Of a DNA stretch of 59,772 bases, positions 43,696 through 52,112 are shown one piece after another. Position 1 is the first letter of the stretch; every line of letters begins with the position of its first letter. The position numbers and the translations under genes were made by a program. Below the pieces are notes generated by a model. That model saw only the letters and a program-made list of their open reading frames with translations. It searched no databases and was not told where the DNA came from. The stretch comes from an uncultured Clostridia bacterium (GTDB lineage: Bacteria; Bacillota; Clostridia; Oscillospirales; Feifaniaceae), in NCBI GenBank assembly GCA_944376235.1, contig CALWCA010000022.1, positions 1-59,772 of the forward strand, written 5' to 3'.

Positions 43696-44364
43696 ATGGA
43701 TATTTTGTCAAGTCTTCTTTTTTGCACCGAGGCGGTGGGCGTTGTTGCCTTTGCCATTTCGGGGGCCGGCGTCGCCATTGAAAAAGACCTTGATTTGTTT
43801 GGCATCATTGTGCTGGGGGTCACGACGGCGACGGGGGGCGGCGTCATCCGCGATTTGCTGCTGGGCGTGACGCCTCCGGCCATGTTTCAAAACCCCGTCT
43901 ATGCTGAGATGGCCTTTGTAACGGCGCTGACGATGTTTTTTCTCGGCCGCTTCGGCACGCCGGCGCTCAAGCGCCACTCGGCGGCGTTTCATGCCGTCGT
44001 GGAGCTGTGCGACGCCGTGGGCCTTGGGGTTTTCGCGGTCACCGGCGTCTATGCGGCGCAGGCGGCGGGCTATCGGGAAAACGGCTTTCTGGCCGTCTTT
44101 GTGGGCGTTGTGACCGGCATTGGCGGCGGCATTTTGCGCGATATCATGGCAGGGGAGATCCCCTTTGTGCTCAACAAGCGCATCTATGCGCTGGCCGCCA
44201 TCATGGGGGCGCTGTGCTATCACTGGATGGAGCGGCAGGAAATTTCGGGGGCCATGTTTTGGGGCATTTTGCTGACCGTGCTGATCCGTGTCCTGGCCGA
44301 GCACTACGGCTGGCAGCTTCCCAAGGCCCGCCCGAGAGAAAAGAAAAGGGAGGAGAGACCATGA
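43696..44364 (+). CDS. TRIC / UPF0126 family cation channel protein
   Basis: 222 aa with seven membrane helices in two homologous halves. Each half has the family signature: GVTTATGGGVIRDLLLG (about 48-64) and GVVTGIGGGILRDIMAG (about 137-153). Bacterial TRIC homologues form trimeric monovalent-cation channels; relatives (YicG/YadS) are linked to glycine uptake. GGGAGGTG precedes the ATG. Its last four bases overlap the nrdG start (ATGA), so it is translationally coupled to nrdG. Why it sits between the reductase and its activase is not explained by known biology. Confidence 0.9.
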   Translation: MDILSSLLFCTEAVGVVAFAISGAGVAIEKDLDLFGIIVLGVTTATGGGVIRDLLLGVTPPAMFQNPVYAEMAFVTALTMFFLGRFGTPALKRHSAAFHAVVELCDAVGLGVFAVTGVYAAQAAGYRENGFLAVFVGVVTGIGGGILRDIMAGEIPFVLNKRIYALAAIMGALCYHWMERQEISGAMFWGILLTVLIRVLAEHYGWQLPKARPREKKREERP

Positions 44365-44888
44365 CAGAAAAACCCGTGATGCTGGCAGGCGTGATTCAAA
44401 ATTCCATTGTGGACGGCCCCGGCATCCGCATGACGGTGTTTACCCAGGGCTGCCCGCACCACTGCCCCGGCTGCCACAACCCGCAGACCCACCCCTTTGA
44501 AGGGGGAGAGCCCACCACGGTGGAGCAGCTCATCGAGCGGCTGCAGGGAGACCCTCTGATCAGGGGCATCACGCTGTCAGGCGGGGAGCCTTTTTGTCAG
44601 GCGGCCCCGCTTGCGCGCTTTGCGCAGTATTGCAGGCAGCACGGCCTGGAGACGGCGGCCTACAGCGGGTATACCTTTGAGGAGCTGCTGGAGCTGTCCA
44701 AGCAGGATGAGGGCGTGCTTGCCCTGCTGCAGCAGCTTGACATTCTGATCGACGGACGCTTTGAGCAGGACAAAAAAAGCTATGAGCTGCGCTTTCGCGG
44801 CTCCTCCAACCAGCGCACCATTGACGTGCCGGCGTCGCTTGAGGCGGGCCGTGCCGTGCTGGATTGCAGCGAACGCTGGAACGGATAG
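44361..44888 (+). CDS. nrdG: Anaerobic ribonucleotide reductase activating protein (radical SAM)
   Basis: 175 aa. It uses S-adenosylmethionine and a 4Fe-4S cluster to form the glycyl radical on NrdD. The cluster motif CxxxCxxC is visible as CPHHCPGC (Cys31, 35, 38), preceded by VDGPGIRMTVFTQG; the SAM-binding GGEP follows in LSGGEPFCQA near residue 75, and LIDGRFEQDKKSYELRFRGSSNQR is NrdG-typical. ATG 44361 follows GGGAGGAG. The gene is separated from nrdD by the TRIC gene, to which it is coupled by a four-base overlap. A small hairpin at 44985-44999 with a T tract may end the transcript. Confidence 0.95.
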   Translation: MTEKPVMLAGVIQNSIVDGPGIRMTVFTQGCPHHCPGCHNPQTHPFEGGEPTTVEQLIERLQGDPLIRGITLSGGEPFCQAAPLARFAQYCRQHGLETAAYSGYTFEELLELSKQDEGVLALLQQLDILIDGRFEQDKKSYELRFRGSSNQRTIDVPASLEAGRAVLDCSERWNG

Positions 44889-45120
44889 GCGGCAATCCGG
44901 CAAGAGGGGTGCAGTAGGCTGCATTGCGGCCTGCCTTTCGACAGGGCTTGCCGCTCCTTTGGTTTTTTGAAAAAAACAGGCCCTGAACCCTGCGGGTTCT
45001 CCATTTTTGGCTTGACAGGAAAGCGGGAAAGGGGATACCCTGTAAAGGAAAAGCCGCCTTGCGGGAAAAGGTGCTGCGGCAGTGCGAGGCATTTTTTCGA
45101 GGAGCAGCCGCCCTTTCAAA

Positions 45121-45163
45121 AAAGACCTTCTCCTGAGCAAAGGTCCCCGGAGAAGGCCTTTTT
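45121..45163 (+). terminator. Terminator-like hairpin upstream of the ECF operon
   Basis: AAAGACCTTCTCC pairs with GGAGAAGGCCTTT (one mismatch), then TTTTT. A TTGACA at 45012-45017 lies before it, so it could be a leader attenuator as well as the end of the nrdG transcript. The rest of 44889-45256 holds no gene. Confidence 0.6.
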
Positions 45164-45256
45164 GTCGGCAAAAGGGCAGAGGCTGGCAATGCTGCGGGGA
45201 GCCAAAGGGCAAAGCCAGATTCCGGCGGCGGCAAGAGGGCCGAAGGGGGAAAGCGT

Positions 45257-45607
45257 ATGGATCAGAAGAAGGCAGGCGAGCGGTATTTCTGCAACGATGC
45301 CTGCCCCTATTTTCCCTGTCATCCCACGGGGGAGGACGAGTACTTCAACTGCCTTTTCTGCTATTGCCCTCTGTATGTGCTGGGCGAGAGCTGCGGGGGG
45401 AATGCCCGATATACCGGGGAAGGCGTTAAGGACTGCAGCGCCTGCGGCATTCCCCATTCCCCGGGCGGGTATGACTTTGTGCTCGAGCGCCTGCCGCGCG
45501 TGATGCAGATGGCGCTCCGTAAGGAGCAGCCTGAAAAAGAAGGGCCTTCAAAGGGGAGCGATTCCGATAGAGCTCGAGAAAAAGCAAAAAACCGGCCTTG
45601 TTTTTGA
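45257..45607 (+). CDS. Cysteine-rich small domain protein (PF04071-like)
   Basis: 116 aa. The first ~75 residues hold eight or more cysteines in a fixed pattern: CNDACPYFPCHP, CLFCYCPLY, then C and CSACGIPHSPGGYDF, matching the 'cysteine-rich small domain' family, probably a metal or zinc-binding fold. The last ~35 residues are charged and low-complexity. Members are often encoded near cobalamin genes in Clostridia and archaea; here the next genes are an ECF vitamin transporter, 63 bases downstream. That supports a cobalamin link, but only by context. GGGGGAAAG precedes the ATG. Confidence 0.8.
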   Translation: MDQKKAGERYFCNDACPYFPCHPTGEDEYFNCLFCYCPLYVLGESCGGNARYTGEGVKDCSACGIPHSPGGYDFVLERLPRVMQMALRKEQPEKEGPSKGSDSDRAREKAKNRPCF

Positions 45608-45670
45608 CGAAAGCGGCAAAGGCTTTTTCGGGAAGCTGCAGCCGCATTTTCTTGAAGGGAGGGACAGACC

Positions 45671-46606
45671 GTGGAGCGTCAGGATGCGTTTTCTTCCTGC
45701 CATCCGGCGGTAAATTTTATCTTTTTTGGGCTGGTGCTGGTGTTTTCCATGTGCCTGATGCATCCGGCCTGTCTGGCGGCGTCGATGGCGGGCGGCTGCG
45801 CCTATGCCGCCTGCCTGCGCAGACGGGAGGCGGGGCGGTTTGGCCTTGTGTTTGTGCTGCCGACGGCGCTTGCGGCGGCGCTGCTCAACCCCCTCTTCAA
45901 CCATGAGGGCGCCACCATTTTGGCCTGGCTGCCCTGGGGCAATCCCCTGACGCTGGAAAGCGTCCTATACGGGCTGGCCGCAGCCGCCATGCTGGCCTGT
46001 GTGCTGATTTGGTTTTCCTGCTTCCATGAGGTGGTGCAGTCGGACAAGCTGGTCTGGCTGTTCGGGCGGCTGCTGCCCTCGCTGTCGCTGGTGCTGTCCA
46101 TGGCGCTGCGCTTTGTGCCGCGCTTTACCGGCCAGATGAAAAAGACGGCGGACGTGCAGCGCCTGCAGGGGCTTGACGTTGCCCAGGGCGGCGTGTGGCA
46201 AAGAAGCCGGGCGGCCTTTGCCATTTTGTCGGCGATGCTCACCTGGAGCTTTGAAAATGCCGTGGAAACGGCCGACTCCATGCGCAGCCGGGGCTACGGG
46301 CTCAAGGGGCGCACCTCCTTTTCGATTTACCGCATGAGCCGCCGCGACTGGGCGCTGCTCTGCTGGATGCTGTTTTGCGCCGGCTGCCTGCTGTGGGGCT
46401 GGACGGCGGGGCTGCTTTCCTTTCGCTATTTCCCCACCGTAAAAGGCGGCGCCACGCCCTGTTCGCTGTGCCTTGTGCTGCTCTATCTGGCGCTGTGCCT
46501 GACGCCTGTCCTGCTCAATGGGCTGCAGTCTGCGGTGTGGAAAAAGCGTGCGGCGAGGGCCTGCGCAGCGCGAGGCGGGACGGAGGGTGAGCCATGGACT
46601 GTGTGA
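45671..46606 (+). CDS. ecfT: ECF transporter transmembrane component EcfT
   Basis: 311 aa with five to six membrane helices. EcfT couples the ATPases to the substrate-specific S component. The two conserved coupling-helix motifs are visible in the region ALRFVPRFTGQMKKTADVQRLQGLD (about 155-180) and SMRSRGYG (near 210), with the A-R-G type signature. The start is GTG 45671 with GAAGGGAGGG upstream. The gene overlaps the fused ATPase/S gene by 13 bases. Confidence 0.87.
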   Translation: MERQDAFSSCHPAVNFIFFGLVLVFSMCLMHPACLAASMAGGCAYAACLRRREAGRFGLVFVLPTALAAALLNPLFNHEGATILAWLPWGNPLTLESVLYGLAAAAMLACVLIWFSCFHEVVQSDKLVWLFGRLLPSLSLVLSMALRFVPRFTGQMKKTADVQRLQGLDVAQGGVWQRSRAAFAILSAMLTWSFENAVETADSMRSRGYGLKGRTSFSIYRMSRRDWALLCWMLFCAGCLLWGWTAGLLSFRYFPTVKGGATPCSLCLVLLYLALCLTPVLLNGLQSAVWKKRAARACAARGGTEGEPWTV

Positions 46607-49182
46607 CGGTGCGCGGCCTCTCGTTTTCCTATCCGGGGCAGGACGGCCCCGTGCTGCGGGACGTCTCCTTTTCGCTTGAAAAAGGGGAGTTTGCGGTGCT
46701 GTGCGGGCCGTCGGGCTGCGGCAAGTCCACGCTGCTGCGGCAGCTCAAAAGCGTGCTTGCGCCGCACGGGGACTTGCAGGGAGAGATTTTGTTTGAGGGC
46801 CGGCCTCTGCAGGAGGTGGAGGCGCGCGAGCAGGCGGCCGCCATCGGCTTTGTGCAGCAGTCGCCGGACAATCAGCTTGTCACCGACAAGGTGTGGCACG
46901 AGCTTGCCTTCGGACTGGAAAATCTCGGGGTCGACAGGCAGACCATGCGCAGCCGCATTGCAGAGATGGCCGCCTTTTTCGGAATCGAGCCCTGGTTTCA
47001 CAGGGAGGTCTCCCGTCTTTCGGGAGGACAAAAGCAAACGCTCAGCCTGGCGGCCGTCATGCTGCTGCAGCCCCGTCTGCTGCTGCTTGATGAGCCCACC
47101 AGTCAGCTTGACCCCGTGGCGGCGTCGGCCTTTTTGACGACGCTGTCAAGGCTCAACCGGGAGCTGGGCGTTACGGTACTGCTGGTCGAGCAGAGGCTGG
47201 AGGAGGCGCTGCCCCTGTGCGACAGGGTGCTGCTGCTCGACAAGGGCCGCCTGGCGGCGCAGGGAAGCCCCGACGCCGTGGGGCAGGCGCTGTGCAGGGA
47301 TGCCCACGGCATGTTCGAGGCCATGCCCACCGCCATGCGCATCTGGGCTGCGGCGGACGGACAGGCCCCTTGTCCCGTCACGGTTCGGGAGGGAAGGGCC
47401 TGGCTTGCGGCGCGCGCCCAAAGGGGCCTGGTGGGGGCTGTGCCCTGCCAAAAGGCCGCTCTCCCCCCTAAGCCCGAGCCTGTGCCGGCGCTGCGCTTTG
47501 ACAGGGTTTGGTTTGGATACGACAAGAAGGCAGAGCCCCTGCTCCGGGAGCTCAGCCTGACGGTGCCGCGCGGGCAGGCGCTCGCTCTGATGGGAGGTAA
47601 CGGCGCAGGAAAAAGCACGCTGCTTTGGCTGGCGGCCGGCCTGTATGTCCCTCTCTCGGGCAAGGTGACGGCTTCGGGAAAGGTGGGGCTTTTGCCGCAG
47701 CAGGTGCAGAGCATATTTGTGAGAAAGACGCTGGAAGAGGATCTTTTTGAGGCGCTGCCGTCGGCAAGAGATGCGCAGGGTCGGCAGCGGGAGGCCCTTT
47801 TTGCTCAAAGGATCGCCCCTGTGGCGGCGCGCTGCGGGCTGGAAGGTCTGCTGCACCGCCACCCCTTTGACCTCTCCGGGGGGGAGCAGCAGCGCGCGGC
47901 GCTGGCCAAGGTGCTGCTGCAGCAGCCTGATATTTTGCTGCTTGACGAGCCCACCAAGGGCATGGACGCGGGGTTTAAGCGCGAATTTGCCGCCCTGCTC
48001 AGGGAGCTGTGCTCACAAGGGGCAACGGTTCTCATGGTCAGCCATGACGTGGAGTTTTGTGCGCAGCACGCAGACACCTGCGCGCTGGTGTTTGACGGCG
48101 GCATCGCGGCGCAGGCCCCCGCCAGGGACTTCTTTGCGGCAAACAGCTTTTATACCACGGCGGCGAGCCGCATGTCCCGCGCGATCGTGCCGGGCGCCGT
48201 GACGGCGCAGGACCTGATTTCGGCCTGTGCGCAGCAGGGAAAACCCGCACCCGCCCCCACGGCCGACGCCGCCCCGCCGGGGGCGCAGCCTGCCTGCGCA
48301 CATGCGGCAGGCTCTTGCGAGAGCTTTCCGGCACAAGGGGATTTTGCCCTGCGGCAGGCTGCGCCCGGGAGCGGGCAGGGCCTGCCTCGGCAGGAGGGGT
48401 GCGGCAGGGCAGGCAGGCCCCCAAAGGACGGGCCGGCCCAAAAGGCGGATAAAAAGGCCCTGCACCGCTCCAGGCGCCCGAAGGCGCGGGCGGGGCGGCG
48501 GGCGGCCGTCGCGGGGGCGGCTTTGGCGCTGGTCCTGGCAACGCTGTGTCTGGGCACCCTGGTGCTTGAGGTGCGCAGCTACTACCTGCTGTCGCTTTTG
48601 GTGCTGCTTGAAATCATGCTGCCTTTTGCGCTGCTCTTTGAGGGGCGGCGTCCGCAGGCGCGCGAGCTGGTGGTGGTGGCGGTGTTGTGTGCACTTGGCG
48701 TTGCGGGGCGCGCGGCCTTTTTCATGCTGCCCCAGTGCAAGCCGGTTATGGCGCTGGTGATTTTGTCGGGGGCTGCGCTGGGAGCGCAGACGGGCTTCCT
48801 GGTGGGGGCCTTGACCATGCTGCTCTCCAACTTCCTGTTCGGGCAGGGGCCCTGGACGCCCTGGCAGATGTTTGCCATGGGGCTGGTCGGCTTTTTGGCG
48901 GGGGCGCTGTTTCACTCGGGGCTGCTGCGGCGAACCAGGGGGGCCTTGTGCGCGTTCGGCGCGCTGGCGGCAATCTTCCTTTACGGGGCCCTGATGAGCG
49001 CGCAGTCGGCGCTGCTGTGGATGCAGGGCCTCAATATGGGGATTCTCGTCTCCTATTTGCTTGCCGGTCTGCCCATGGACGCCCTTCAGGCGGCGGCCAC
49101 GGTGGTGTTTTTGTGGTGCTTTTCCGGGCCGGTGCTGGAAAAGCTGGAACGAATGAAGCTCAAATACGGGCTGCTGGAATAA
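46594..49182 (+). CDS. ECF transporter: two ATPases and S component fused in one protein
   Basis: 862 aa. ATPase 1 (residues ~1-260): Walker A GPSGCGKST (38-46), LSGGQKQ (142-148), Walker B LLLLDEPTSQLDP. ATPase 2 (~300-540): GGNGAGKST, LSGGEQQRAAL, ILLLDEPTKGMD. A long Ala/Pro/Gly-rich linker (~545-635) ends in a basic patch. The C-terminal ~225 aa are a membrane S component with GPWTPWQMFAMGLVGFLAGA starting at residue 752. EcfA-EcfA fusions are known; adding the S unit to the same chain is unusual. The S part resembles the CbrT-like group, so cobalamin is a candidate substrate. ATG 46594 follows GGAGGG inside ecfT. Confidence 0.88.
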   Translation: MDCVTVRGLSFSYPGQDGPVLRDVSFSLEKGEFAVLCGPSGCGKSTLLRQLKSVLAPHGDLQGEILFEGRPLQEVEAREQAAAIGFVQQSPDNQLVTDKVWHELAFGLENLGVDRQTMRSRIAEMAAFFGIEPWFHREVSRLSGGQKQTLSLAAVMLLQPRLLLLDEPTSQLDPVAASAFLTTLSRLNRELGVTVLLVEQRLEEALPLCDRVLLLDKGRLAAQGSPDAVGQALCRDAHGMFEAMPTAMRIWAAADGQAPCPVTVREGRAWLAARAQRGLVGAVPCQKAALPPKPEPVPALRFDRVWFGYDKKAEPLLRELSLTVPRGQALALMGGNGAGKSTLLWLAAGLYVPLSGKVTASGKVGLLPQQVQSIFVRKTLEEDLFEALPSARDAQGRQREALFAQRIAPVAARCGLEGLLHRHPFDLSGGEQQRAALAKVLLQQPDILLLDEPTKGMDAGFKREFAALLRELCSQGATVLMVSHDVEFCAQHADTCALVFDGGIAAQAPARDFFAANSFYTTAASRMSRAIVPGAVTAQDLISACAQQGKPAPAPTADAAPPGAQPACAHAAGSCESFPAQGDFALRQAAPGSGQGLPRQEGCGRAGRPPKDGPAQKADKKALHRSRRPKARAGRRAAVAGAALALVLATLCLGTLVLEVRSYYLLSLLVLLEIMLPFALLFEGRRPQARELVVVAVLCALGVAGRAAFFMLPQCKPVMALVILSGAALGAQTGFLVGALTMLLSNFLFGQGPWTPWQMFAMGLVGFLAGALFHSGLLRRTRGALCAFGALAAIFLYGALMSAQSALLWMQGLNMGILVSYLLAGLPMDALQAAATVVFLWCFSGPVLEKLERMKLKYGLLE

Positions 49183-49200
49183 TAAGCGCCGGGAAAAAGA

Positions 49201-49236
49201 AAAAAGGCGAAGGCCCTTTTAGGGCCTTCGCCTTTT
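49201..49236. terminator. Bidirectional terminator between the ECF and uvrA2-like genes
   Basis: Stem AAAAAGGCGAAGGCCC / GGGCCTTCGCCTTTTCT with a 5-base loop. On the minus strand TTTTTTTCTTTTT follows; on the plus strand the T residues close the stem. Confidence 0.85.
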
Positions 49237-49286
49237 CTAAAGCAAAGCGCGGCACGGGCAGGGCCGTCTTGTGACGGGCTGCGGGG

Positions 49287-51788
49287 CTATTTCAGGAATT
49301 TTCCCGTGACGCTTTGGGGAGTTTGCGCGATTTCGGCCGGCGTTCCGGCGGCCACAATCCGGCCGCCCTCCCTGCCGCCGCCGGGGCCCATGTCAATGAC
49401 GTAGTCCGCATTGGAGATGACATCGAGGTCGTGCTCGATGACCACCACGGTGGCGCCGCACCGGATGAGCGTTTCGAAGACCTCAAGCAGGGTGCGCACG
49501 TCGAGAGGGTGCAGGCCGATGGTGGGCTCGTCAAAGACAAAGACGCAGTCCCCCTGCTCCCGCCCCATTTCGCTTGCCAGCTTGAGCCTCTGGGCTTCGC
49601 CTCCCGACAGGCTGGGAGTGGCCTCGCCCAGCGTGAGGTAGCCAAGGCCCAGATTCTTCAGCACCTGCAGGCGCTGGCTGACCACCTTCAAATCGGCGCA
49701 GGCCTCCAGCGCGCGGGTGACGTCCATGGCCATGAGGTCGGGCAGCGTATAATCGGCGCCGGACGTCTTGGCATGGTATTTTACCCGGTTTGCGTCTTTG
49801 GCATAGCGAGAGCCACGGCAGTCGGGGCAGGGGATTTCCACGTCGGGCAGGAACTGCACGTCGAGGCTGATGACCCCGGTGCCGTCGCAGGTGGGGCAGC
49901 GCAGGCGGCCTGTGTTGTAGGAGAAGTCGCCGGCCTTGAAGCCCAGGCGTTTGGCGTCTGGCGTTTTGGCATAGACCTTGCGCAGCTCGTCGTGCACGTT
50001 GGCGTAGGTGGCCACGGTGGAACGCACGTTGATGCCGATGGGGGTGGCGTCGATGAGCTTGACCTTTCCAATGCCGTCGGCTTTGACGCTGCGGATATGG
50101 GCGGGCGGTTTTTTGTCCGAAACAAGCGCCTCCAGCGCCGGAACCAGGCTCTCCAGAATCAGCGTGGTCTTGCCGGAGCCCGACACGCCGGTCACAACCG
50201 TCAGCCGGCCCTTCGGGAGGGTGACGTCAAGGGGCCTGACCGTGTGAATGGCGTCGGTGGACAGGGAGATGGAGCCGGCCGAAAAGAGCTCGTCTCGGGA
50301 GAGCTGTCTGCGCACCCGTTTGGGAGACGCCTCGCACAGAAAGGGGCCGATGCGCGAGCCGGGGGTTTTGCCGACCTCGTCAATGCTGCCCTGTGCGATG
50401 ACGCGGCCGCCGTCGGCCCCGGCCTGCGGGCCCAGCTCAATGAGCCAGTCGGCCTGCGACAGTACCTGCAGGTCGTGGTCGACCAGCACCACCGAGTTGC
50501 CGTCCGCGACCAAGTCGTGCATGACGTCGACCAGCCCTGCGATGTTGAAGGGGTGCAGGCCGATGGAGGGCTCGTCGAGCACATAGAGCACGCCGGTGGT
50601 GCGGTTTCTGACCGCGCGGGCCAGCTGCATGCGCTGCCGCTCCCCCGTGGACAGCGTGGAGGATGCCCGGTCGAGCGACAGGTAGCCAAGGCCCAGGTCC
50701 GACAGACGCCGCGCAGCCCCCTCGAAGGACTGGCAGATGCTTTTTGCCATGGGGCGCATCTCGGGCGGCAGGGAGCCGGGCACGCCCGCCACCCACGGCG
50801 TGAGCTCAGACAGCGTCATGCGGCAGGCCTCGTCCAGCGAGATGCCGCGAAGCAGGGGCGCGCGGGCTGCCGCAGACAGGCGGCTGCCGCCGCAGTCGGG
50901 ACACAGCTCCTCTTTGAGGAATTTTTCCACCCGCTTCATGCCCTTTTCGTCCTTGACCTTGGCCAGCGCATTTTGCACCGTATAGACGGCGTTGAAATAG
51001 GTAAAATCAAGCTCTCCGGCCTGATTGGAATTTTTGGAGTGATAGAAGATGTGCTTTTTCTCGGCCGGGCCGTTGTAGACGATGTCCTTTTCCCTGTCAC
51101 TCAGCTCCCGAAAGGGCACGTCGGTGCGCACGCCCATCTCCCGGCAGACGTCGACCATCAGCGACCACATGAGGGAATTCCAGGGCGCCACGGCGCCCTG
51201 CTCAAGGGTCAGCGACTGGTCGGGCACCAGGGAGTCCAGGTTCACCGTGCGCACGATGCCGGTGCCGCCGCAGGTGCGGCAGGCCCCCTGGCTGTTGAAG
51301 GCCAGCTCCTCGGCGCCAGGGGCGTAAAAGGCGGCGCCGCACTCGGGACAGTGCAGCTCAAGCCCTGCCGCCACGTCCAGCGTGGGAGGCAGATAGTGCC
51401 CGTTCGGGCAGCGGTGGCTGGCAAGCCTTGAAAACATGAGCCGCAGGCTGTTGAGCAGCTCGGTGCCGGTGCCGAAGGTGCTGCGGATGCCCGGCACGCC
51501 GGGACGCTGGTGCAGCGCCAGCGACGCCGGGACATACAGCACCTCGTCCACGTCGGCGCGCGACTCCTGCGTCATGCGTCTGCGGGTGTAGGTCGAGAGC
51601 GCCTCCAGGTAGCGCCTCGAGCCCTCGGCATACAAAACGCCAAGGGCAAGGGAGGATTTCCCCGAGCCGGACACGCCTGCAATGCCCACAATTTTATTTA
51701 ATGGAATATCAACATTGATGTTTTTGAGATTGTGAACCCTTGCCCCACGAACCAGGATGTGTTTGGGGGCGCCGCCCTGTTTTAGCAT
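49287..51788 (-). CDS. UvrA2-like excinuclease ABC subunit A paralogue
   Basis: 833 aa, about 100 residues shorter than housekeeping UvrA. Two ABC ATPase halves: Walker A GVSGSGKSSLALG (near residue 35) and GVSGSGKTTLILE, signatures LSTGERQRMQLA and LSGGEAQRLKLA, Walker B VLYVLDEPSIGLHP and VFVFDEPTIGLHPLD. Zinc-module cysteines CPECG, CRTCGG, CPDCGG and CPTCDGTG...CPDCRG remain. The length and the divergent middle suggest the class II (UvrA2) group, linked to drug or DNA-damage tolerance rather than core repair. ATG 51788 is chosen for GGCGGAAAG; ATG 51809 has no SD. Confidence 0.87.
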   Translation of the reverse strand: MLKQGGAPKHILVRGARVHNLKNINVDIPLNKIVGIAGVSGSGKSSLALGVLYAEGSRRYLEALSTYTRRRMTQESRADVDEVLYVPASLALHQRPGVPGIRSTFGTGTELLNSLRLMFSRLASHRCPNGHYLPPTLDVAAGLELHCPECGAAFYAPGAEELAFNSQGACRTCGGTGIVRTVNLDSLVPDQSLTLEQGAVAPWNSLMWSLMVDVCREMGVRTDVPFRELSDREKDIVYNGPAEKKHIFYHSKNSNQAGELDFTYFNAVYTVQNALAKVKDEKGMKRVEKFLKEELCPDCGGSRLSAAARAPLLRGISLDEACRMTLSELTPWVAGVPGSLPPEMRPMAKSICQSFEGAARRLSDLGLGYLSLDRASSTLSTGERQRMQLARAVRNRTTGVLYVLDEPSIGLHPFNIAGLVDVMHDLVADGNSVVLVDHDLQVLSQADWLIELGPQAGADGGRVIAQGSIDEVGKTPGSRIGPFLCEASPKRVRRQLSRDELFSAGSISLSTDAIHTVRPLDVTLPKGRLTVVTGVSGSGKTTLILESLVPALEALVSDKKPPAHIRSVKADGIGKVKLIDATPIGINVRSTVATYANVHDELRKVYAKTPDAKRLGFKAGDFSYNTGRLRCPTCDGTGVISLDVQFLPDVEIPCPDCRGSRYAKDANRVKYHAKTSGADYTLPDLMAMDVTRALEACADLKVVSQRLQVLKNLGLGYLTLGEATPSLSGGEAQRLKLASEMGREQGDCVFVFDEPTIGLHPLDVRTLLEVFETLIRCGATVVVIEHDLDVISNADYVIDMGPGGGREGGRIVAAGTPAEIAQTPQSVTGKFLK

Positions 51789-51954
51789 CGTCTTTCCGCC
51801 TTTCGCCATGGCTGTCAATCGGGGCCTCAAGGGGCCCTGGAAAAGTCAAAATTGTGCACCGGAGGTCTTGCAGCGCCTTTTATTATACCACACGGGCCTT
51901 GCTGAGGGGATGCAGCATTTGCGCCGGGGAGATTTTTTTGGCAAACACTTGGAC

Positions 51955-51989
51955 AAAGCCAGAATATGTGCTGCGCATGTTCTGGCTTT
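51955..51989. other. Inverted repeat between the uvrA2-like and GNAT-NTF2 genes
   Basis: 10-bp arms AAAGCCAGAA / TTCTGGCTTT, with further partial pairing inside. It may end the minus-strand operon that stops at 52113 or regulate the uvrA2-like gene, whose -10 TATAAT lies near 51890. There is no other gene in 51789-52112. Confidence 0.4.
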
Positions 51990-52112
51990 GTGTGGATTTT
52001 TGTTTGGAGCAGGCGCCGGCTGTGCAAAAGAGGAGCGGAGAAGCCGGAAGGGGAATGCCGACGTGAGGGGGCAAGTGCCCTTTTCAAAAGCGGGATTTTT
52101 TGAAAGCCCGGC

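Noticed and set aside
44889-45256. Cobalamin riboswitch before the ECF operon
   Set aside because: I looked for the conserved B12 box and core; CAGTGC near 45081 is not enough. Kept only as an unclassified leader.
49314-51431. 705-codon plus-strand frame
   Set aside because: Antisense to the uvrA2-like gene; its composition (His/Gly/Val/Arg-rich) is that of a reversed coding strand.
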